A DNA stretch of 64,000 nt from Gammaproteobacteria bacterium (GTDB lineage: Bacteria; Pseudomonadota; Gammaproteobacteria; Steroidobacterales; Foliamicaceae). Shown piece by piece: positions 17,269 to 24,689 of this stretch. The position numbers and the translations under genes are program-made. The stretch covers positions 1-64,000 of the forward strand of contig VYBN01000015.1 of NCBI GenBank assembly GCA_009844425.1. The letters are read 5' to 3'. How positions within the stretch are numbered: position 1 is the first letter of the stretch; the number at the start of each line of letters is the position of its first letter. The notes under the pieces are model-generated. The model saw only the letters and a list, made by a program, of their open reading frames with translations, was not told the origin of the DNA and did not search any database.

Positions 17269-17562
17269 TCAGCCCAGGTACCGGCGCACATGGCTCGGCG
17301 GCGTGGCCTTCAGGCGCAGCGCGAAGTCCGGCAGGAACCAGTACAGGGCGAAGTGCACGACATGGGCCCCGCCGCCGCGCTTGATCCGGCGCAGCAGCAG
17401 CCAGCCGCCGACGCCGGCCACGAGTCCCGTGACGAAGGCATTGGCGGCGAGTCCCAGCAGCGCAGGACCGACCAGCACAACGGCCTCGTCCGCCGTCCAG
17501 AACAGCCAGCGCTCCGGATCGTCGAGACGGCGGGGGATCGCGTGTCGCGCGGTGTCGTTCAT
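17269..17562 (-). CDS. traL: TraL, small inner-membrane pilus assembly protein
   Basis: The 97-residue product has the family opening IPRRLDDPERWLFWTADEAV, two membrane helices (VLVGPALLGLAANAFVTGLV and VAGVGGWLLLRR) and the end HFALYWFLPDFALRLKATPP. TraL is required for F-pilus assembly and is usually the gene directly after the pilin gene, as here (16 nt gap). Length matches F TraL (91). Confidence 0.92.
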   Translation of the reverse strand: MNDTARHAIPRRLDDPERWLFWTADEAVVLVGPALLGLAANAFVTGLVAGVGGWLLLRRIKRGGGAHVVHFALYWFLPDFALRLKATPPSHVRRYLG

Positions 17563-17578
17563 GATCGAATGTGCGCTC

Positions 17579-17956
17579 TCAGACGATCGCCGTGCCGACC
17601 AGGCCGGTCACGATGCCGACGCCCGCGCCGGCCGCCACCCCGACGCCGACAGCCCCGAGAAGCTGCTGGGTGTTGAAACGCATCACCGAGCCGACCAGCG
17701 CCGCGCCCACGGCCAAGGCCGCGGCGAGCTGCCCGCCGGTGCCCGAGACGATGTTCGTCACCGTGGTCAGCGGCCCCTGGAAGGTCGTGTCCGAGGAGGC
17801 GAACGCCGCGTCGGCGCCGAACGCCAGCGCCAGGCACCCCACCGCGAAAGCGGCCAGTGTCCGCACGGCCGCTGGCGCGGCGGCGTGCCTGATCGCGCCC
17901 GACATGATCGCCCTGTACCGCCGGGCGCGGTTCCGCCTTGCGCAACGCCGCATCAT
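17579..17956 (-). CDS. traA: TraA-type conjugative propilin
   Basis: From ATG 17956, preceded by GGGGAG 8 nt upstream, the product is 125 residues: a leader of about 53 residues ending GADAAFA and a mature part of about 72 residues with two hydrophobic helices (LAAALAVGAALVGSVMRF and LLGAVGVGVAAGAGVGIVTG) joined by a short polar turn (NTQQ). F TraA likewise has a 51-residue leader and a 70-residue mature pilin. A shorter start at ATG 17905 is possible but has a poorer ribosome site and a shorter leader. Cleavage after AFA is inferred. It overlaps the upstream regulator stop. Confidence 0.85.
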   Translation of the reverse strand: MMRRCARRNRARRYRAIMSGAIRHAAAPAAVRTLAAFAVGCLALAFGADAAFASSDTTFQGPLTTVTNIVSGTGGQLAAALAVGAALVGSVMRFNTQQLLGAVGVGVAAGAGVGIVTGLVGTAIV

Positions 17957-18654
17957 GTGCCGTTCTCCCCGCCGTCGTCGGACGTCGAGGTCCTGCGCCG
18001 GGCCGCGGCCCAGGCCTCCAGGTCGGCCCGCGCGTAGAGGATGCGCGATCCGAACCGGTGAAACGCCGGCCCCTCGCCGGTGACCCGGTAACGGTCCAGC
18101 GTGCGGGGCGAAAGCCCCAGAAAGGCCGCGGCCTCGCGCGTGCCCAGATACTTCGTCGGTTGCCCGCTCATGGAAGTGCCTCCTTCTTTGTCGTTGTCGG
18201 GGGACGCGTCCCCGTCGTTGGTGTCGCATCGGCGCGGCGCGGCCGGCCCGCCGGCCGCGATCTCGTGGATCGCGGCGCGCTCGGACTCGTTGCAGCGGGT
18301 CGCCATCCAGGCGCGCACCCGTCCTACGGTGTCGAGCCGGGGCGAGACGCCCCGGCGCAGCCGCGCGACGAACGAGGGGTCGCCCGCCGCGTCCAGCCCG
18401 AGCACGTAGGGCTTGGTGCGCGTGATCTCGATGAACGCCTCGATCTCGGCCCGGAACGCGGGTCCGAGAGGTTCCTCGCCGATGAAGACGAGCACCTTGT
18501 CGGCCGTGTCCACACGCGGAACGCGGCCGCGCCTCAGACGCAGCACGAAGGACGGATCGCACAGGGCGTCGATGCCGAGACGCGCCGGCGGGGTGCCGGT
18601 GCGCTTGAGCCAGTCCTCTACGGTGTCACGGAATTGGGCGGCGAGGTCGTTCAT
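17953..18654 (-). CDS. transfer-operon regulator: duplicated HTH-like repeats fused to an excisionase/MerR-type HTH
   Basis: First gene of the transfer operon, divergent from the S24 repressor. The 233-residue product has two related repeats near residues 30-60 and 83-113 (DPSFVLRLRRGRVPRVDT and DPSFVARLRRGVSPRLDT), each like a small DNA-binding unit, then a polar linker and a C-terminal excisionase/AlpA-like winged HTH (YLGTREAAAFLGLSPRTLDR, then FGSRILYARADLEAWAAARR). An internal ATG at 18172-18170 has a perfect AGGAGG 7 nt upstream and would yield the HTH domain alone (73 residues). A DNA-binding role at the transfer promoter is inferred from domain content and position. Confidence 0.75.
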   Translation of the reverse strand: MNDLAAQFRDTVEDWLKRTGTPPARLGIDALCDPSFVLRLRRGRVPRVDTADKVLVFIGEEPLGPAFRAEIEAFIEITRTKPYVLGLDAAGDPSFVARLRRGVSPRLDTVGRVRAWMATRCNESERAAIHEIAAGGPAAPRRCDTNDGDASPDNDKEGGTSMSGQPTKYLGTREAAAFLGLSPRTLDRYRVTGEGPAFHRFGSRILYARADLEAWAAARRRTSTSDDGGENGT

Positions 18655-18746
18655 GCCGCGCAACGATACGGACGTGAAATATCGTTGACAATAGTGTCTG
18701 TTAGTGAATAAGCTATCGCTGGGCGACACCCGCGCGAGGACCCGCG
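18655..18746. promoter_or_regulatory. divergent promoter/operator region between transfer regulator and S24 repressor
   Basis: The gap separates two divergent regulators. It contains a perfect 8-bp inverted repeat CAACGATA (18661-18668) and TATCGTTG (18680-18687) with an 11-nt spacer. A TTGACA at 18685-18690 on the plus strand overlaps its right arm and is a good -35 for the repressor gene; the -10 is weak. A second short repeat GACA-ATAG-TGTC lies at 18687-18698. Repression by the S24 protein through these palindromes, as with SetR in SXT-type elements, is inference. Confidence 0.6.
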
Positions 18747-19448
18747 ATGCAGAACGACCCGGTGCGACAGAAAATCCGAGATCTCCTCTGGGAGGCCGGA
18801 CTGAACATGCGCGAGGCATCGCTCGCCATCGGCCGCAACGTGAGCTACGTGCATGGGTTCCTGGAACGCGGCACCCCCAAGGTGCTCGGCCACCGCGACG
18901 CGGAGAAGCTCGCGGAGGTTCTTGGCTGCGGCATCGAGGACCTGCGACACGCCGAACGCCCGCCCACCCGCAAGGGCCGGGGCCCCAAGCCGCGCCGCGG
19001 CCGCGCGCCGGAAGGCTCCCCCGTGCCGCTCGCCGGCATTCCGGAAGTGGAGGTGGAAGCCTCGGCCGGCCCGGGGGCGCTCGCCGGCGAGTTCGTGGCC
19101 GAAAAAGCCCGCTGGTACCTGCCCGAGGGGATGATCCGCTACGAGGGCGGCGCGGTTCCCGACGCCATGCGCGTGTTGCGGGTGCGGGGGGAATCCATGG
19201 AGCCGGAACTGTCCGAGGGCGACCGGCTGCTCGTCGACACCTCGAAACGGAAGCCCGCCACCGGGGAGATGTTCGTGCTGTGGGACGGCAACGGGCTGGT
19301 GGTCAAGCGCGTGGAGCGCGTCGCCGACCCCGAAGGCGAGCCGGGATTGCGTCTCAAGTCAACCAACGCTGAATACGTCGACTACACTGCGCCCGCCTGT
19401 GACGTGCACATCGTCGGCAAGGTGCTGTGGACCGTCAGGAGGGTGTGA
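18747..19448 (+). CDS. S24-family (CI/LexA-like) transcriptional repressor
   Basis: The 233-residue product has an N-terminal XRE-like HTH (about residues 5-66; MREASLAIGRNVSYVHGFLE), a basic linker (RKGRGPKPRRGRAP) and a C-terminal S24 peptidase domain with catalytic Ser150 in RGESMEPELSEGDRLLVD and Lys187 in GNGLVVKRVE. An Ala-Gly pair at 113-114 (ALAGEF) is a candidate self-cleavage site. Such repressors hold ICE transfer genes silent until RecA-stimulated cleavage after DNA damage; that role is inferred from the divergent arrangement. ATG 18747 is the first in the frame. A broken copy of the 3' half lies at 25941-26341. Confidence 0.9.
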   Translation: MQNDPVRQKIRDLLWEAGLNMREASLAIGRNVSYVHGFLERGTPKVLGHRDAEKLAEVLGCGIEDLRHAERPPTRKGRGPKPRRGRAPEGSPVPLAGIPEVEVEASAGPGALAGEFVAEKARWYLPEGMIRYEGGAVPDAMRVLRVRGESMEPELSEGDRLLVDTSKRKPATGEMFVLWDGNGLVVKRVERVADPEGEPGLRLKSTNAEYVDYTAPACDVHIVGKVLWTVRRV

Positions 19449-19584
19449 GGAGAAGTGGCGAGGTATCGGTTCCCTATTGCGTCACAACCAAATCGGTGTG
19501 GAGGGCTAGGCACAATATGTTCCAGACCAACGCTATCTTGAATCTAGCATTGACGGCATCAGTACAACAACTTAATATGTGGTT

Positions 19585-19606
19585 AACCCCACTTTCAGGC
19601 GGGGTT
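19585..19606 (+). terminator. hairpin with T-rich tail, probable terminator of the repressor gene
   Basis: AACCCC and GGGGTT form a 6-bp stem around a 10-nt loop, followed by TTCTTCTC. It lies 137 nt after the repressor stop and 8 nt before the MerR-like gene, so it could separate the repressor transcript from the defence cargo or act in the leader of the next operon. The T-run is interrupted, so strength is uncertain. Confidence 0.4.
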
Positions 19607-19613
19607 TCTTCTC

Positions 19614-20087
19614 ATGAACTACACTGCGGGCCAGCTACAAGAGGCTGCCGGACTCTCCAAGGAAGCATTTCGACACTGGAAGCGGGTGTTGCCTGGCTTT
19701 GCGCGTGGGAAGAGTCGTCGTCCGAGTTTTTCTCCGGGGGATGTTCTGGCATCAATCGTTCTGCAGTGCTTGACGCACGGCTGCGGCGTACGCATCGGGG
19801 ATTTGAAAACGGTGGCGAGTACCATCTTCGATGTCTGCAACGAGACGTCGTGGGATGTTCTGGCAGACAGGACCCTAATCATCGACTTGTCCCGGCAAGC
19901 CTGTTTCATGGTTCCCAACGCTGACCCAATGCCCGGAGATGGCGCAGTAATGGTGTGTCCGATGGAACCAATTATCGGGACGCTGCGCGATCACCTGTTC
20001 CGCTCGTCTCCCGTCGCAGCCGAAAAAGCGCGGCAGCATAGTGCTGAGATCTCGGGAGTGGCATCAGCCGAGGTGCAATACCGATGA
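19614..20087 (+). CDS. MerR-like helix-turn-helix regulator of the methyltransferase-nuclease operon
   Basis: The 157-residue product opens with a MerR-type winged helix (YTAGQLQEAAGLSKEAFRHW, then RRPSFSPGDVLASIVLQCL). The C-terminal half has no recognised effector domain; FMVPNADPMPGDGAVMVCPM may bind or dimerise. It overlaps the methyltransferase start by 4 nt (ATGA), so the two are coupled. A controller role, keeping methylation and cutting in balance as C proteins do, is inferred. Codon use and GC are clearly different from the transfer genes on its left. Confidence 0.65.
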   Translation: MNYTAGQLQEAAGLSKEAFRHWKRVLPGFARGKSRRPSFSPGDVLASIVLQCLTHGCGVRIGDLKTVASTIFDVCNETSWDVLADRTLIIDLSRQACFMVPNADPMPGDGAVMVCPMEPIIGTLRDHLFRSSPVAAEKARQHSAEISGVASAEVQYR

Positions 20088-23000
20088 GCTCCGCGCTTGC
20101 ACAGCCTCTCTCTACGACCTGGAAAGATCGCCTCGACTTGTCCAACCGCGGGATCCCGGAACTTTATGAAGACGCCGCAGCCGTTGGACGGAGCCCGCAT
20201 GCAAACGCGATAAGGATGACCTTGGCAGACCTAGGCGCATCGGCGGTGTTTTGTGTCCAGGGTGTGCCGACGGTTGTGATTGTCGTGCTTGATGACTATC
20301 AACGCGAACGAGTGATCGAGTTGCATGGCGCCCTATGGAATCAAGGCTTGGCTGCACTCCTGCTGGTCATTTCGGGCGATACTCTGCGTGCATTCTCGCT
20401 CGCGCGAATTCCACACAGCGGCGATCCGGAATTCGACAGCCGATGTCTGGTCCGCCAGCTCGATGCCGTCGCGGACGGGCTTGCCATCAAGGACTTCATC
20501 TACGGCGCGGAGTCCGGTCGGCTCTGGGAGCACCATGCTGATCATTTCAGAGCGAGCGAACGGATCGATCAGGTTTTGCTCGATAACCTCTCGGCGTCTC
20601 ACGCCGCGCTTTGCCAAGATGGTCTGTCCACGGATGCCGCCCAGGCGCTCCTCATCCAGACAATGTTTGTCGCCTACCTGGAAGATCGGAACATTGTCGG
20701 ACCCGAGTACTTCCGTATCGCTTCCGGTGGTGCCTCCGAAACGTTTATCGGACTGCTTGAGTCGACAAACGCTACGGGCCTATATCGACTGTTCGATAGC
20801 TTGCGTGAGGACTTCAACGGCGACCTATTCGTAGCTCCGTGCTCATTCGATGAGAACGGGCCCCGACCACGAGTCGTCCGAACGAATTTGCAGACTTTGG
20901 CGAGGTTCCGGAGCGGACGCGAAGTCATGACTGCAACCGGTGGCCAGTTGCGCTTTTGGGGCTATGACTTCAAGTACATTCCGATTGAACTAATCAGCGC
21001 GGTGTACGACCGTTTCCTGGGCGCGCAAGAGTCGCAACGCCGAGTGCGTGGCGCGTACTACACGCCAATGTTCCTTGCGGATACCGTTATTTCGGCATTG
21101 TGGGACACCCTGCCCGCGAGCACCAAGTTGAAAGGTCAGTTCCTCGATCCAGCATGCGGTTCGGGCGTATTCCTCGTACGGTCTTTCCAACTCTTGTGCG
21201 AACACTGGCGCGACACCCGCGGATCGCGAACGATCCGATGGGACAGTCTGCTCATGATCCTGTCCCGCCTGCGCGGGTGTGATGTAAACGCTGGTGCGGT
21301 CCGGGTTGCGGTGTTCTCGCTATACGTCGCACTCTTGCAGGAAGTCAACCCACCGGACATACAACTGCTAATCAAGCGGGGCAGGCTGCTGCCCGAGTTG
21401 TGGGGCCGTAATCTTTGCGCGCAAGACTTCTTCCAAGCTTCTGAGGAGGAATTGCAGGCGGAGGTGATTCTCGGCAACCCACCATGGTCGAGCCGTCACG
21501 GCGCAGACCGCAACTCGGTGGTTTGGTGTAAAGACCATCAGTTTCCGATGCCGGGCCGGGAGGACGCTTGGGCGTTCGTATGGAAGTCGCTTCGGCATCT
21601 GCGGGAGCATGGCGTGGTGAGCTTTCTGCTTCCGGCGATGGGCTTCTTGCACAACCATGCCAAGAATGCGATTGATGCTCGAGCCCGGCTAATTACTGAG
21701 GCGCGAATTTTTCGCATCATCAACTTCGCCGATCTGCGGTTCCAGTTGTTCGAGGGCGCCGTGCGCCCTGCGGCGTTGGTCATACTTGGTCGCCGGGAGA
21801 ACGATGCGCCAGGTTACCGCTTCGACTATTGGGCACCTAAAGCGGATCTGAATCTGAAGATGCGTCGTGCGATCAAGCTGAGCAGTGTGGACCGAGGTTC
21901 GATCACAACGATGGACCTCCGCAAGGATCCCTTTGTGTTCAAGCGACGTTTATGGATGAGCGGCCCCGAAGCCAAGCTATTCAACTACTTGGAAACACTA
22001 CCAAAACTCGGTGCCTTGGTGAGCGAGTATCGAGTCGCCTATCGGAGAATGGAGTTATTCGAGAATCGGTGGGTAGTAGGGAACGGCTTTAAGCCTGTTA
22101 ACGAAGATCGACTCGACGATGATGGGTACCAGCACCAACAGAGCGAGACAATCTTTAACACTCCCTATCTGCCGGTCCAAGCGTTTCGCGTATTGGCCCA
22201 GGACACGGGGCGACTGCGCGTCTTTAGTGAAAGGCATGACGGCTTGGTACACCGAAAGGGTTTCGAGCGTGGTTTTGCCGGTCCTCGTGTCCTCGTACCG
22301 TGCGGCATCAGCACTGCGAGCCATAGGCTTCGCGCCAGCTACGTTGAAGATCCGCTCACATTTGAGCACATCATCTTCGCCATTTCCGTACCTAGTCGCG
22401 ATGCGAGGCGTGCGAAACTTCTAACGGCATTACTGAATAGCAAGCTTCTGTACTGGTTCGCGTTTCACGGCACGGCCTCATTTGGTTCCGATAGGCCCAA
22501 AATACAACAAGGTGATCTGCTTCGCCTTCCGTTTCCGACACGCCAGGATTTTGGGCACGAAGACGAATCCTCTAATGCTGAAAGTGCGCTCGTGGAGCTT
22601 ATTGACGACGCCATAGCATCGACGCGGGAGAGCATGGTATTGGAGACCAGAGACGATGGGATATTCGACGAGCTCGACTCACAGTGCTACCGGTATTTCG
22701 GTCTCGGCAAAGAGGAGATCGCCTTGGTCGAGGACTCGGTCGCCAGCGTGATTCCGAGTGTGCAGCCGCACAGGGAGAGCTTCGCCGATCTGTGGCGAAC
22801 GGCGGGGCCAGAAGAGCGAGAGAAATATGCGAGCACACTGACTCGCAGCATGGCGCATTGGTTTAGCGACGATACGGCTGTTCGCATCGAGCTTGAGGCA
22901 CGAAACGACGACCTCGCGCTCGTACACCTACGCTTGGTAGAGCGTCAGAACTGGGAATCGTACCGGGAGCGAAATGACGAGGCTGTAGGAGCAGCACTAG

Positions 23001-23209
23001 CGCGGCTGGGAGCGCGTATGGATAAGCCCCTCCCGGGTAATTTTCAGTTGGTTCCGGATTTTCGCCTGTTCATCGGGAAGAGTCTCTTTCTCGTGAAACC
23101 GCTACAGCGCCGATTCTGGTTGAGATCTGCCGCCATCGCCGATGCGGACGCGATGGCCTTGGAGCTGCAGGACGCTGTTCGGCTCGGTAACCTCGGCGAC
23201 TCGGCCTGA
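20084..23209 (+). CDS. N6-adenine DNA methyltransferase (Eco57I/type IIG-like), 1041 residues
   Basis: SAM-dependent DNA methyltransferase. Motifs seen: the Eco57I-type lead GAYYTPMFLADTV (about 323-335), motif I FLDPACGSGVFLV (DPACGSG at 355-361) and catalytic motif IV NPPW at 465-468, which indicates N6-adenine methylation. The C-terminal 500 residues (PYLPVQAFRV, FEHIIFAISVPS, LLNSKLLYWFAFHG, QQGDLLRLPFP) resemble target-recognition regions of type IIG and PglX-like enzymes. The N-terminal 320 residues include TVVIVVLDDYQRERVIELHG and ALWNQGLAALLLVISG but no clear nuclease motif. It is followed in overlap (TGATG) by a PD-(D/E)XK protein, so modification and cutting are probably split between two chains. 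Confidence 0.85.
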   Translation: MSSALAQPLSTTWKDRLDLSNRGIPELYEDAAAVGRSPHANAIRMTLADLGASAVFCVQGVPTVVIVVLDDYQRERVIELHGALWNQGLAALLLVISGDTLRAFSLARIPHSGDPEFDSRCLVRQLDAVADGLAIKDFIYGAESGRLWEHHADHFRASERIDQVLLDNLSASHAALCQDGLSTDAAQALLIQTMFVAYLEDRNIVGPEYFRIASGGASETFIGLLESTNATGLYRLFDSLREDFNGDLFVAPCSFDENGPRPRVVRTNLQTLARFRSGREVMTATGGQLRFWGYDFKYIPIELISAVYDRFLGAQESQRRVRGAYYTPMFLADTVISALWDTLPASTKLKGQFLDPACGSGVFLVRSFQLLCEHWRDTRGSRTIRWDSLLMILSRLRGCDVNAGAVRVAVFSLYVALLQEVNPPDIQLLIKRGRLLPELWGRNLCAQDFFQASEEELQAEVILGNPPWSSRHGADRNSVVWCKDHQFPMPGREDAWAFVWKSLRHLREHGVVSFLLPAMGFLHNHAKNAIDARARLITEARIFRIINFADLRFQLFEGAVRPAALVILGRRENDAPGYRFDYWAPKADLNLKMRRAIKLSSVDRGSITTMDLRKDPFVFKRRLWMSGPEAKLFNYLETLPKLGALVSEYRVAYRRMELFENRWVVGNGFKPVNEDRLDDDGYQHQQSETIFNTPYLPVQAFRVLAQDTGRLRVFSERHDGLVHRKGFERGFAGPRVLVPCGISTASHRLRASYVEDPLTFEHIIFAISVPSRDARRAKLLTALLNSKLLYWFAFHGTASFGSDRPKIQQGDLLRLPFPTRQDFGHEDESSNAESALVELIDDAIASTRESMVLETRDDGIFDELDSQCYRYFGLGKEEIALVEDSVASVIPSVQPHRESFADLWRTAGPEEREKYASTLTRSMAHWFSDDTAVRIELEARNDDLALVHLRLVERQNWESYRERNDEAVGAALARLGARMDKPLPGNFQLVPDFRLFIGKSLFLVKPLQRRFWLRSAAIADADAMALELQDAVRLGNLGDSA

Positions 23210-23862
23210 TGCTGATCGGAGATCCCACGCACTGGATCGCGCATTTCAGATCTCTGGATGCCCGGTTCCTTGAGTGCGTTCTCGCGGTGTGGCCGAGGTG
23301 CGTGGCGCTGCTGCCCGAGAAACCGGATGAGGACACGATCACGATCAACCTCGTCGATATCCTTTCGAGGGACGCGAGGGCCAGACGGCTATTTCACCAT
23401 CTTGCGTACCAGCATGAGCCCTTCGGCTACACCGCCGATGGCTGGGCTTATAGCAAGGGCAAGATCGACATGGCATTGCTGTTGGATCAGGAACGTGAGA
23501 GATATTTGGCCTACGAGTGTAAACGCCTCAACGTCGTTCGAAACGGAAAGACGAGTTCGTTGGCGACCCCATATGTTCTCGAAGGCATGCTCCGTTTCAT
23601 CACGGAGCAGTACGCGGCCAATCTCCCTATGGGGTGCATGCTGGGCTACGTTCTGGATGGAAACGTTAACGCCGCACGGACAAAGGTCAGAGCGGCGATA
23701 GACTCGAATAGCGTCAGCATCGGGCTGATGGAAGAACCGACGGATAGTCAGTCAGTTGGCCCAATCAAAAGGTTATCCAGCCTTCATCACCGCCCATCTA
23801 ACGGTTCGGACATCGAAATTCGGCACGCTCTGTTACCATTTCCTGCGACCCAGGGTCAGTAA
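23209..23862 (+). CDS. PD-(D/E)XK nuclease-like protein, 217 residues
   Basis: The ATG overlaps the methyltransferase stop (TGATG). The middle of the protein shows a restriction-type core: GKIDMALLLDQERERYLAYE followed by CKRLN gives Asp87 and Glu103-x-Lys105, with a possible upstream Glu70. The preceding segment (TINLVDILSRDARARRLFHH) and following helix fit a small endonuclease domain. I infer that it is the restriction subunit partnering the methyltransferase. The last 20 or so residues read across a decayed, opposite-strand regulator remnant (23798-23947), so the native C-terminus may have been changed by the insertion event. Confidence 0.7.
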   Translation: MLIGDPTHWIAHFRSLDARFLECVLAVWPRCVALLPEKPDEDTITINLVDILSRDARARRLFHHLAYQHEPFGYTADGWAYSKGKIDMALLLDQERERYLAYECKRLNVVRNGKTSSLATPYVLEGMLRFITEQYAANLPMGCMLGYVLDGNVNAARTKVRAAIDSNSVSIGLMEEPTDSQSVGPIKRLSSLHHRPSNGSDIEIRHALLPFPATQGQ

Positions 23863-23947
23863 GCCAATCACGGTCGAGAAGAAGAGTGCCTGCGCGCTTG
23901 AACCAAGCCCATACGATGCCGCGGAATCGAGTGACAAGGTCGTTCAT
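23798..23947 (-). pseudogene. 5' remnant of a second copy of the transfer-operon regulator
   Basis: From ATG 23947 the frame reads MNDLVTRFRGIVWAWFKRAG, aligning with MNDLAAQFRDTVEDWLKRTG, the start of the intact regulator at 18654. Similarity continues weakly to the first DPSF-like point and then ends; the frame stops at 23798. It is a diverged fragment, not a gene. Together with the broken repressor copy at 25941 it outlines a second divergent regulator locus in the same orientation as the first. Confidence 0.6.
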
Positions 23948-24122
23948 GCCTGACCGATGCCGCAGACGCAATCCAAGGACACCGAGGTATAGGACCAACT
24001 GATCATGGCCTGGGACTACAAAGCGACACGCCAGGATAACGAACATCGATACGGAACGGACATTGGACGGATTGGACCGATCCTGACATGGAGGGGACCA
24101 ATCACTGATTGCAGCTAGGGCG
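23948..24122. other. intergenic stretch, no gene recognised
   Basis: These 175 nt lie between the regulator remnant and the small membrane protein. By position they should correspond to the old divergent promoter, but I see no copy of the CAACGATA/TATCGTTG operator and no convincing open frame. Confidence 0.5.
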
Positions 24123-24605
24123 GTGCGCAAGATGGATGAATGGGTAAGACGTTACGAAGGCGACGCATATCGACGGTCGATTGCCAGGCTCGTTGCGATG
24201 CATCGAATAGTCGGCAACGCAGTCAAGACAGAACGGAGAAGAGATCGTCGTCTACAGACGATCGTGCTCGGATTGTCCGTACTTACGTCTGGCGCTCTCT
24301 GGGTGTTGGTCGCACAGATCGACCTAATCAGCCAGTGGGTCACTTGGCTAGGGGCAATCGTCAGTACGCTCGCCACCTTCTTGGTCCTATGGAATCACAC
24401 GATTGGCCCGGCGATACGATCCGGGAAGCTTAGTAGCTACTTCACCAGTTTTGGAGAGTCGTTGGCGCACGCGCGCGAGCATCCCGATAATTTCACCTGG
24501 CACAACTTCAAACATCTTGAGAGTGGGTACGTCGATTTGGGGCTTCCTGACCCTTCAAAGGATCAGATTCGCGATGCCGCGTTAACGGGAATGTTCGAGG
24601 ACTGA
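24123..24605 (+). CDS. small two-helix membrane protein, SLATT-like
   Basis: The 160-residue product (GTG 24123, or ATG 24132 three codons later) has a basic amphipathic N-terminal helix (EWVRRYEGDAYRRSIARLVA), two membrane helices (IVLGLSVLTSGALWVLVAQI and WLGAIVSTLATFLVLWNHTI) and a C-terminal cytoplasmic helical part with FTSFGESLAHAREHPDN. This layout resembles SLATT-type 2TM effectors found in nucleotide-signalling defence loci, but no nucleotide cyclase partner is visible, so the match is topological only. It is convergent with the nuclease gene that follows, with 84 nt between the stops. Confidence 0.55.
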   Translation: MRKMDEWVRRYEGDAYRRSIARLVAMHRIVGNAVKTERRRDRRLQTIVLGLSVLTSGALWVLVAQIDLISQWVTWLGAIVSTLATFLVLWNHTIGPAIRSGKLSSYFTSFGESLAHAREHPDNFTWHNFKHLESGYVDLGLPDPSKDQIRDAALTGMFED

Positions 24606-24689
24606 GCGAGGAGGGGTGGAGTCAACTACGGTGTGGATCTGCACGCTTACCACACGCTCACCGGCGGGGCCGTTTGCGCCCTGCCGACG

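Noticed and set aside
19427-19924. 165-residue plus-strand frame starting in the repressor gene
   Set aside because: Overlaps the MerR-like gene in another frame and lacks any motif; the MerR frame has a clear HTH.
20084-23209. PglX/BREX methyltransferase
   Set aside because: The methyltransferase resembles PglX in part, but no BrxC, PglZ, BrxA, BrxB or BrxL gene is present.
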